From: Costus lasius
Lineage: Eukaryota > Streptophyta > Magnoliopsida > Zingiberales > Costaceae
Direction of reading: 5' to 3'
Length of the DNA stretch: 64,000 nucleotides
Assembly: GCA_027563935.2 (NCBI GenBank)
Contig: CM050454.1
Span: forward strand, 21,573,501-21,637,500
A program made the position numbers and the translations under genes. Below are positions 56,560 to 64,000 of this stretch, one piece after another. Positions within the stretch are counted from its first letter, which is position 1. Each line of letters opens with the position of its first letter. Under the pieces are notes generated by a model. It saw only the letters and a program-made list of their open reading frames with translations, did no database searches and had not been told where the DNA came from.

Positions 56560-58475
56560 GTTGTCCTATAAGCCCAAAGAGCATCACCAAGCTTCAGCGC
56601 CCAATCCTTCCTTACCCCTGACACAGTCTTTTCAAGAATCCTCTTTATCTCACGGTTCAAGACTTCTACCTATCCACTCATCTGTGGATGATATGGTGTA
56701 GCAATCTTATGATGTACCCCATATTTCTTTAGCAATGACTCAAGCTGATGTTCAATAAAATGAGAGCCACCATCGCTAATCAGAACTCTAGGAATACCAA
56801 ATGTAGGAAAAATTATCTTTTTAAATATCCTAGCTACAACACATGAATCATTAGTGGCTTCAGCAGATGCTTCAACCCATTTAGACACATAATCAGCACA
56901 TAAGAGAATATATTTCTTTCCACATGAAGTAGGAAAAGAACCCATAAAATCTATTCCCCAAACATCAAAAATTTCAACCTCTAAAATACCGTGCAGAGGA
57001 AGTTCATCCCTTCTAGCAATATTACCCGCTCACTGGCATTTATCACAAGACTGAATAAATTTCCTAGCATCACGAGAAATTATTGGCCAATAAAAACCTG
57101 ATTGGAGAATTTTGAATGCCGTCTTCGATGCACTGGTATGTCCTCCATAAGGAGAAGAATGACAGTAAGAAAGCACATCGGGTATCTCTTCCTCTGGTAA
57201 ACATCTCCTGAATAAACTATCTGCGCATCATCGATATAAATATGGTTCATCCCAGAAAAAGTGCTTAACATTCGAATGAAATTTTTTTTTACCCTGAGAT
57301 GTTAGATTAGGAGGCATAACGTTAGACACAAGGAAATTTACAATATTTGCACACCATGGTGTCTCTTGTCCTATAATAGCAAATAGATACTCTTCTGGAA
57401 AAGAGTCATTAATCTCTAAATCCTCCTCCATATCTTTCTCCTTGGTTAATTTAGATAAATGATTAGCCACTAAATTCTCCGCTCCCTTCTTGTCTCTTAT
57501 CTCAATGTCAAATCCCTACAGGAGTAATATCCATCTAATTAATCTGGGCTTTGCATCTTTCTTATTCACCAACTCCCCCTTTATTGCCGCGTGATTTGTA
57601 AAAACAACAACTTTAGAATTAACAATATAAGAGAGAAATTTATTAAAAGCAAACACAATGGTAAGAAGCTCCTTTTCAGTTGTTACATAATTAATTTGTG
57701 CTTTGTCTAAAGTCTTGCTAGCATAATAGATGGCATGAAGCTTGTTATTCTTTCGCTGCCCCAACACTGCGCCCACTGCTTGGTCACTTGCATCACACAT
57801 CAACTCATATGGAAGTGTCCAATCTAGTGGTTGCATAATAGGTGCGGAGACAAGGGCCTTCTTTATTTTTTCAAAAACTTATGTGCAGTTCCTGTCAAAA
57901 AGAAAATCAGCATTCTTAGCTAATAAATTTGTAAGAGACCTAACAATTTTAGAAAAATCTTTAATAAATCAACGATAAAATCCAGCATGTCCTAAAAAAA
58001 CTGCGGATTGCTTTGACAGAGGTAGGTGGAGGTAATTTTTCATTGACTTCAATTTTAGCCTTATCAACTTCGATGCCTCTTTGTGAGATAAGATGTCCAA
58101 GGACAATTCCCTCTCGAACCATAAAGTGGCATTTCTCCCATATAAGGACTAAATTCACCTCCTCGCATCTCTACAAAACACGTGACAAATTAGATAAACA
58201 ATCATCAAATGAAGAACCATATAGTGAAAATTCATCCATAATATTTTCAATAAAGTATGAGAAAATGGCCATCATGCATTGTTGAAAAGTGGCCGGTGCA
58301 TTGTTTAAGCCAAAGGGCATGTGCCTGTAAGCAAAAGTCCCATAAGGACATGTAAAAGTAGTCTTCTCTTGATCTTCAAGGTAAATAGGTATCTGAAAGA
58401 ATCCTGAAAAATCATCAAGTAAACTAAAATAAGAATTCGTAGCCAATCGCTCAAGCATTTGACCAATAAAAGAAA
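56560..58475 (-). pseudogene. G: gypsy reverse transcriptase, RNase H and integrase fragment
   Basis: Right to left: MLERLATNSYFSLLDDFSGF and KTTFTCPYGTFAYRHMPFG of reverse transcriptase; the active site reads NIMDEFSLYG, so the second Asp is Glu and a few residues before it are missing. A stop lies near 58172. RNase H has [14 protein letters not shown] and TTEKELLTIVFAF, but FTNHAAIKG where FTDHAAIKY is usual. Integrase keeps [13 protein letters not shown] and, after a stop near 56670, VEVLNREIK with the Glu. Two frameshifts (near 57900 and 57250) separate the pieces. It ends within DALWAYR at the NA2 LTR. It is Athila-like and related to E, but not the same copy. Confidence 0.85.
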
Positions 58476-58476
58476 G

Positions 58477-58642
58477 AGGTGAACCCCATGGGGTTCACCT
58501 GCTTGTGAAGCTCACTGGTTGTTTTCTGCGCGTACTGAAAATCTGGTGAACCCCGTGGGGTTCACCTGGCTGTGAAACTTACTGAACATATTCCTGGGTG
58601 CCTGCACAGTGCACTTCACGGGTGAACCCCATGGGGTTCACC
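58477..58642. repeat. Three long palindromes in element I
   Basis: 58477-58500 is a perfect 24-bp palindrome: AGGTGAACCCCA followed by its reverse complement. 58621-58642 is the same without the outer bases, 22 bp. 58545-58566 has the same arms (GGTGAACCCC/GGGGTTCACC) with GT at the centre. Starts lie 68 and 76 bases apart. Spacers hold TTCACGGGTGAAC- and CTGTGAAAC-like half sites. Confidence 0.85.
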
Positions 58643-59101
58643 AGGCCGTGATTTGCACTGTTTACTTCAAAAATTTTAGGAAAATTCAAGAAAAATTCTC
58701 ATGCGCCCCATCTTCATCCTACATCATAAAGAGACATCAATTTAGTAGCAATCCCCTCTAGAAATCTAAAAAAAATGAAAAAGAAACCAATAGTCTAAAA
58801 CACTATCTAGTAACAAAAAGAAACTATGCATAAAAATTAAAATTAAGCAAAAACTTGGGTTGCCTCCCAAGAGCGCTAGTTTAGGGTCGGTAGCTCGACC
58901 ATAGGAGTGTTATTCATAAATCAGAATGAAGATGAAATTACCAAGTGGTTCATACCTTGAAGAGTCAGAAAATGATTTCAAGCTTATTTTACCTTCATCA
59001 ATTACCTTGGTTGTTTCCTTATGCAAATTTTCAAATTGTACCTTCCTCAAGTTGACTATTTCAGTTGAATCAAAGAGTTTCACAAAAGCTTTAGCTTCCT
59101 C
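58643..59101 (-). pseudogene. I: end of a gypsy polyprotein and its 3' stem-loops
   Basis: From 59101 leftward the minus strand reads EEAKAFVKLFDSTEIVNLRKV and LKSFSDSSRYEPLG, the segment that precedes reverse transcriptase in E (LKSLPENLRYEFLG), then a stop near 58924. Stem-loops follow at 58885-58900 (GGTCG/CGACC) and 58854-58871 (CTTGGG/CCCAAG). Like C and B, this element passes from the pre-RT segment straight to the 3' region. Copia-2 interrupts it at 59102. Confidence 0.65.
58854..58900 (-). other. Paired stem-loops in I
   Basis: Same two hairpins as in E; hairpin one is identical to E, hairpin two has loop AGGCAA instead of AGGCAG. The spacer holds TAAACTAGCGCT. Confidence 0.65.
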
Positions 59102-60810
59102 TGTAGGGTCCCCTTCGAGGGGGAGCGCAAGCAGATCAAACCCTAAAGGGGGCGCATGTAAATTCTTTTGGCAGCGGAATTAGGGTTTTATCAAGATCGC
59201 ATGAATATATGTTCATATGATCAACCTTAAGACGTTGTAAAGATCGAAAGAAGATCTCATACCATAGCCATCGGTTTGATGGAGCCTTGGAAGCAAAGGC
59301 GCAAATGAACCTTCTCCAAAGTTGACGCACACAAGAAGATGCCGCCTACTTCCTTTGGCGTTCCTTGTGCTAGCAAGTGCCCAAGGTGTCCTTGACGTAT
59401 GGAAGGGATGAGATCGCTTGGTGCCTTCACCGAGACCTCCTCTTCGTCAACTACCTCAATCCACGAGAGTATGTTCGTTCACTTCCAAGCGAACGCCTTG
59501 ACGTTGAGGTGTAGAGGCGTTTTGGGCGTTAAGGCGTTGAGGCCTTCATGACTTTCCATAAATGGAAATCATGCGCCATGATCTCATAACCGATCAAAGA
59601 AAACGCTTTCAACCAATGAACCAAGCGTTCACACATGTGAACCGGTTCAAGCAAATCGAATGCATTTCAATTTTGGTTCAAAGATCAATTAACCCAAACA
59701 TTGGTTTAGATCACCGTTAAACCCTAAGGCTCCAGATCCAACCGTTGATCTCCTGATGCTTCTGATCTCACCGATCTAGAATCAACTCTCTCGATCAAAG
59801 CTTACCGATCTCAAGCCCTAATCAATCAAACATGATTAGACCAGATCTCACTTATAATCAGAGCTTATAATCCCTTTAAACTGAACCCAAATAATTCAGT
59901 CCACACGATCTGACTCAAGTAAGCCATATCATCAAATTGTGCGACCCTGAGGGTTTCCTTTAAATGTCGGTAACGATAACTTTCGTTATCACGATCAGTG
60001 AGGGGTATCTAGCAACACATCACTGTCTCCCGATATAAAGGAAAGAGTATTCCAAGACTATACCCAAACCATAGCACAAGTGTGAATCAACTTCACAAGG
60101 CATGCATATATCCTTTGCCACTGGATGTTCTTATTGGACAAGCAAGTCAAGCTTGTAACTCCAATATTACGAGCATGATTAGATCAGATGAACACTGTCA
60201 CCTGGGTATGGCCATACACTTTCTCAATCATCTCATTCAAGGGGGGCCCCTTTAGAACATCACACTCCTTAACAAGGAGATGGCAATCCTGTATCTATCA
60301 CTAGTGCCCTAACCTGACTCATGATCATTATCCAAGATAGTCTATAACCATTATGTTTCAAATGATATTGAACAACCTCAAAACAATGACAATCATCATT
60401 TAGAAACACAAGTGATCTCAAGTCAGAGGACATGTGCCACTTGATGCAAACAAGGATTATTCACATTGTGACAAACAATTGAATATCCTAGTAGGGTCTG
60501 TCCAGTACATCCAATGTACCCATGAGTCTACATCTTATTCCATGCTCGAAGCATCCTATAAGATTAGAACACATATTAGTCTCAATCATATCAAGGTTGT
60601 CTCATGTTCACCAAGATATTTCGACTAAGGACTTTACAGCATGTCAGCCCAGCTGAACAGCTTTGAGACATTATTCAGAAGTACACTTATTACAGCAGAC
60701 AAGGTAACAAACTGAATAACAACCATGCCTTTATAAACATAAGAGTTTATTACATGATACTGATACAATCCCAAGGCCTCAAACATTAGCCTTAAGGGCA
60801 TACCCCAACA
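59102..60810 (-). repeat. Copia-2 3' LTR
   Basis: On the minus strand it begins TGTTGGGGTATGCCC at 60810, just after the polypurine tract. I place its end at CCCTACA (59102), because the host frame of element I is intact up to 59101 and the ends then form a short inverted pair (TGTTGGG/CCCTACA). An alternative end is ATTTACA at 59157. A candidate TATA, TTTATAAAGG, lies at 60728-60737, unusually near the LTR start. Confidence 0.75.
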
Positions 60811-60827
60811 ATCTCCCACTTGCACTT
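60811..60827 (-). other. Copia-2 polypurine tract
   Basis: The minus strand reads AAGTGCAAGTGGGAGAT directly before the LTR start, the usual copia plus-strand primer (AGTGGGAG core). Confidence 0.8.
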
Positions 60828-60830
60828 AAT

Positions 60831-63800
60831 CTAATGGTTGAGAAATCTCAAACCCATATTATTACAGTGCTTCTCATGCTTCTGCTGCGCCAGAGGCTTG
60901 GTAAGCGGGTCAGCCAGATTGTCATCTGTATGTACTTTGCAGATTTTGATCTCGCCACGATCAATGATCTCCCGGATCAAGTGAAACCGTCTTTGTATGT
61001 GCTTGGACTTCTGGTGCGACCGTGGTTCCTTTGCTTGTGCGATTGCTCCAGTGTTATCACAGAAGATAACCAAAGGATCTGCACTCGAAGGAACGACACC
61101 AAGTTCCTGAACAAACTTACGAATCCACACTGCCTCCTTGGATGCTTCCGAGGCTGCAACATACTCGGCTTCTGTTGTGGAATCAGCAACAGTAGACTGT
61201 TTGAAACTTTTCCACACCACTGCTCCACCATTCAAGCTAAAAACATAGCCTGATTGCGATCGGAAATCATCCTGGTCCGACTGGAACGAAGCGTCAGTAT
61301 ATCCTTCAATACTGAGTTCTTCCTGACCACCATATATCAAGAACATATCTTTGGTCCTCCGCAGATATTTTAAAATGTTCTTGACTGCAATCCAGTGTGC
61401 CTGACCTGGATTACTTTGGAACCGACTGGTTATGCTTAACCCGTAAGCGACGTCTGGGCGAGTACACAACATCGCATACATAATGGACCCAATAGCCGAA
61501 GCATAAGGCGTATTGTCCATTTCATCTTTCTCAGTCTGTGTTTGTGGACACTGACTCTTCGAAAGATTCAGACCATGTCTGACTGGAAGATACCCCCTTT
61601 TAGAATTCTCTAAATGGAATCTTTCCAGGACTTTATCGATGTAAGTACTCTGGCACAGCCCGAGAAGCCCCTTAGATCTATCCCTGTAGATCTTCACACC
61701 TAATACATAGGCTACTTCTCCTAGATCTTTCATCTGAAAACATTTTCCCAACCATGCTTTAACAGCATGCAGTTCAGGAATATCGTTTCCAATGATCAAG
61801 ATGTCATCGACGTAGAGGACTAGGAAAGTAATCACGCTCCCACTAAACCTCTTATATACACACGGGTCATCTTCGTTCTTGATGAAACCAAACTCAGAGA
61901 TTGATTCATCAAAATGAATATTCCAGCTTCTAGATGCTTGTTTAAGTCCATAAATGGACTTCTTTAACTTGCATACTTTATGACGATCTGATGGATTAGT
62001 GAAACCTTCAGGTTGTGTCATATACACATCCTCATCCAGATTTCCATTCAGGAAAGCCGTCTTCACATCCATCTGCCAGATCTCATAATCGTAATATGCT
62101 GCTATCGCGAAAAGAATCCGAATAGACTTAAACATGGCTACAGGTGAGAAAGTTTCATCATAATCTATCCCGTAGATTTGTTTGAAACCTTTCGCAACTA
62201 GCCTGCCTTTATAGGTAACCACGTTACCATCCATGTCAATCTTCTTCTTGAAGATCCATTTACAGCCTATAGGGATTACTCCCGGAGGCGGATCAACCAA
62301 ATCCCAGACTTGGTTATCTGACATGGAGTCCATCTCGGCTCGCATAGCTTCAAGCCATCTAGCTGACTCCGGTCCACTGACCGCATCCGCATAAGTGAGG
62401 GGTTCATCATTATCAATGATGTAGACTCCGTCATAGCGCTCAGGCTGTCGACGGATCCTTCCCGATCTACGCGGTTCCCGTGATATCTGAGCCTCAGATT
62501 GTTCAATAACCTGTTCTACCGGCTCAGGCACATCCAACTGTGCTTGACTACTTTGTCCTTCCTCTGGATTCTCATCCAGCTTTATTTCTCTCCCATTGGC
62601 CTCTTGCAGAAGAAACTCCTTCTCAAGAAATATGGCCGTCCGAGCAACAAATACCTTGTTCTCTTTGGGATCGAAGAAATAATAACCCTTAGTTTCCTTA
62701 GGGTAACCGACAAAGATACACTTGTCAGATCTGCTCTCTAGTTTCCCAGAGGCGAGCTTTTTGACATAAGCCTCGCAACCCCAGATCTTAATAAATGTCA
62801 AGCTTGGCTGTTTCCCATACCATAACTCATATGGCGTCTTTGAAACGGCCTTGGATGGCACTCGGTTTAGTACCTTTGCAGATGTTTCCAGTGCAAATCC
62901 CCAAAAGGAATATGGAAGAGTAGCCTGACTCATCATAGAACGAACCATATCAAGTAACGTTCTATTTCTCCTCTTGGATACACCATTCCATTGGGGTGTT
63001 CCTGGTGGAGTGAGCTGTGAGATAATCCCACACTCCTTCAGATAGTCAGTAAATTCTCGACTTAGGTATTCTCCACCTCGATCAGAACGAAGTGCCTTGA
63101 TATTTCGGCCTAGCTGATTCTGTACTTCATTCTTGAACTCTTTGAACTTGTCAAAAGATTCACTTTTATGTCTCATAAGATAGACATACCCATATCTACT
63201 GAAATCATCAGTAAAGGTAATGAAGTACTGATAGCCACCTCTAGCATGTTTACTAAATGGCCCACACACATCACTGTGTATAAGGTCAAGTAAACCCGAA
63301 GCCCTTTGACCTTTGTTGGGAAAAGGAGCCTTCGTCATTTTACCCATTAAACAAGCTTTGCATGTATCAATCTCCTCACAGGAGAATGATCCCAGCAGTC
63401 CATGATCATGCAACCGCTTAATGCGCTTCTTGTTAATATGGCCTAAACGACTATGCCATAGCAAGGTGCTGTCATCAGCATACTTGGCTTTCTTATTATC
63501 AATGTTTTGTATAGAAAATTCCATGTCCAACATGAATAACCCATTGTTAATTGAACCAGTAGCATAAACAATATTATCAAGAGTAAGATAACACTTTGAA
63601 ATCTTGCATTCAAAGGAAAACCCTTTCCTGACAAGAGCAGGAATAGAGATAATATTTTTGGTAATACTGGGTACAAAGTAACAATTGTTTAATTCTAATA
63701 CAATGCCAGATGGTAATGAGATGTAATAATCCCCTACAGCAACAGCAGCAACCCGTGCCCCGTTTCCAACTCGTAGGTCCACCTCATGCTGTCCCACCTG

Positions 63801-63902
63801 TCTTCTTCTCTTGAGTTCCTGTACATTTGAACAAATGTGAACTCCACATGCAGTGTCCAACACCCATGAAATAGAAGAAGATGAAACCATGACTTCCGTC
63901 AC
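60831..63902 (-). CDS. Copia-2 pol: protease, integrase, reverse transcriptase, RNase H (1023 codons)
   Basis: Numbering is from GTG at 63902; the frame is open slightly further upstream and is probably entered from gag. Protease: SWVLDTAC with Asp16, Thr17, Ala18 where Gly is usual. Integrase: zinc region His150, His155, Cys181, Cys184; catalytic Asp211 and Asp274; position 310, 35 residues on, is Lys (NGVSKRRNRTL) instead of Glu. Reverse transcriptase: QMDVKTAFLNG with Asp612, and YVDD at 697-700. RNase H: Asp870, Glu911, Asp949 and Asp998, all present. The proline/glutamate-rich linker at 440-480 is normal. The protein would copy and insert element DNA, but the Lys at 310 should abolish integration by its own enzyme. 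No stop or frameshift interrupts the frame. Confidence 0.92.
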   Translation of the reverse strand: MTEVMVSSSSISWVLDTACGVHICSNVQELKRRRQVGQHEVDLRVGNGARVAAVAVGDYYISLPSGIVLELNNCYFVPSITKNIISIPALVRKGFSFECKISKCYLTLDNIVYATGSINNGLFMLDMEFSIQNIDNKKAKYADDSTLLWHSRLGHINKKRIKRLHDHGLLGSFSCEEIDTCKACLMGKMTKAPFPNKGQRASGLLDLIHSDVCGPFSKHARGGYQYFITFTDDFSRYGYVYLMRHKSESFDKFKEFKNEVQNQLGRNIKALRSDRGGEYLSREFTDYLKECGIISQLTPPGTPQWNGVSKRRNRTLLDMVRSMMSQATLPYSFWGFALETSAKVLNRVPSKAVSKTPYELWYGKQPSLTFIKIWGCEAYVKKLASGKLESRSDKCIFVGYPKETKGYYFFDPKENKVFVARTAIFLEKEFLLQEANGREIKLDENPEEGQSSQAQLDVPEPVEQVIEQSEAQISREPRRSGRIRRQPERYDGVYIIDNDEPLTYADAVSGPESARWLEAMRAEMDSMSDNQVWDLVDPPPGVIPIGCKWIFKKKIDMDGNVVTYKGRLVAKGFKQIYGIDYDETFSPVAMFKSIRILFAIAAYYDYEIWQMDVKTAFLNGNLDEDVYMTQPEGFTNPSDRHKVCKLKKSIYGLKQASRSWNIHFDESISEFGFIKNEDDPCVYKRFSGSVITFLVLYVDDILIIGNDIPELHAVKAWLGKCFQMKDLGEVAYVLGVKIYRDRSKGLLGLCQSTYIDKVLERFHLENSKRGYLPVRHGLNLSKSQCPQTQTEKDEMDNTPYASAIGSIMYAMLCTRPDVAYGLSITSRFQSNPGQAHWIAVKNILKYLRRTKDMFLIYGGQEELSIEGYTDASFQSDQDDFRSQSGYVFSLNGGAVVWKSFKQSTVADSTTEAEYVAASEASKEAVWIRKFVQELGVVPSSADPLVIFCDNTGAIAQAKEPRSHQKSKHIQRRFHLIREIIDRGEIKICKVHTDDNLADPLTKPLAQQKHEKHCNNMGLRFLNH

Positions 63903-64000
63903 GTATATACCTGAGCCAGAAGCGATGCTTCCCCTCTTGTCTCCTTGGAGCGCTTACAGTCCTTTTTCCAGTGACCCAGCTGGCCACAGTGGAAACATCT
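63903..64000 (-). pseudogene. Copia-2 gag C-terminus, cut by the window end
   Basis: At 63955-63997 the minus strand encodes CFHCGQLGHWKKDC, a zinc knuckle with C-X2-C-X4-H-X4-C spacing. Its frame differs by one base from that of pol: read on, it meets TGA near 63902. The shift lies between the knuckle and SGSGIYVTEV. In most copia elements gag and pol form one frame, so this is either a small indel or a frameshift site. Confidence 0.75.

Larger units (their letters stand above)
59102..64000 (-). mobile_element. Copia-2: Ty1/copia element with open pol frame, continues beyond window
   Basis: Left to right on the map: 3' LTR, polypurine tract, pol frame and the end of gag, all on the minus strand. 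The 5' part with gag, primer site and 5' LTR lies beyond 64000. It is inserted in element I, whose frame runs up to 59101. The preserved frame makes it one of the youngest elements here. Confidence 0.88.

Overview
The window is plant nuclear DNA made almost entirely of LTR retrotransposons nested inside one another, plus one LINE fragment. I see no host gene, tRNA, rRNA or organelle insert. The Ty3/gypsy pieces look Athila-like: they share a primer-binding site of the TGGCGCCGTTGCCGGGGA type, a CX2CX4HX4C zinc knuckle, a DLGA protease motif and an open frame in the env position. Two Ty1/copia copies with an initiator-Met type primer site, and a plant-type L1 LINE, complete the picture. This density, with many stops and frameshifts, suggests heterochromatin of a flowering plant with a repeat-rich genome. 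The species cannot be named from the sequence.

Layout, with labels used below. F: part of a plus-strand gypsy LTR (1-1988). Copia-1: plus strand, decayed (about 1989-14735), its 5' LTR split by NA1, a complete minus-strand non-autonomous gypsy element (2948-9127). B: minus-strand Athila-like element (14736-33689) with gag, protease and an env-position frame but no reverse transcriptase or integrase. B is split by E, a plus-strand Athila element with a nearly complete gag-pol frame (21091-28740), and by a solo LTR with a perfect 5-bp target duplication (29021-30635). C: plus-strand gypsy element with a drastically reduced interior (33690-44173), holding a second solo LTR-like insert with a 96-bp in-frame tandem repeat (33891-35528), a LINE fragment (about 37345-39670) and a short LTR fragment (39976-40377). 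A GC-rich fragment with its own primer site follows (44174-45570).

Then D: minus-strand LTR plus 3' interior of an NA1 relative (45571-47736). H: plus-strand LTR (47737-49676) that faces the LTR of NA2, a second minus-strand non-autonomous element (49735-56559) with an intact 399-codon frame. G: minus-strand RT-integrase fragment (56560-58475). I: minus-strand 3' end of another gypsy element (58476-59101). Copia-2: minus strand (59102 to the window end), with a 1023-codon open pol frame whose integrase has lost its catalytic glutamate.

Five things stand out. (1) LTRs and 3' regions of several gypsy elements carry arrays of short CG-containing palindromes spaced about 60-77 bp; the spacing persists while the palindrome core differs between elements. 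(2) NA1 and NA2 share an unrecognised protein: zinc knuckle, acidic middle, and a conserved hydrophobic, basic C-terminal end. (3) A pair of stem-loops sits near the end of the last frame in five elements, with compensatory changes in the stems. (4) A 60-bp hairpin, often doubled, sits upstream of the 3' LTR, also with compensatory changes. (5) A 32-residue in-frame repeat lies inside a solo LTR-like insert.

All boundaries were read by eye. LTR starts and ends marked uncertain need alignment.
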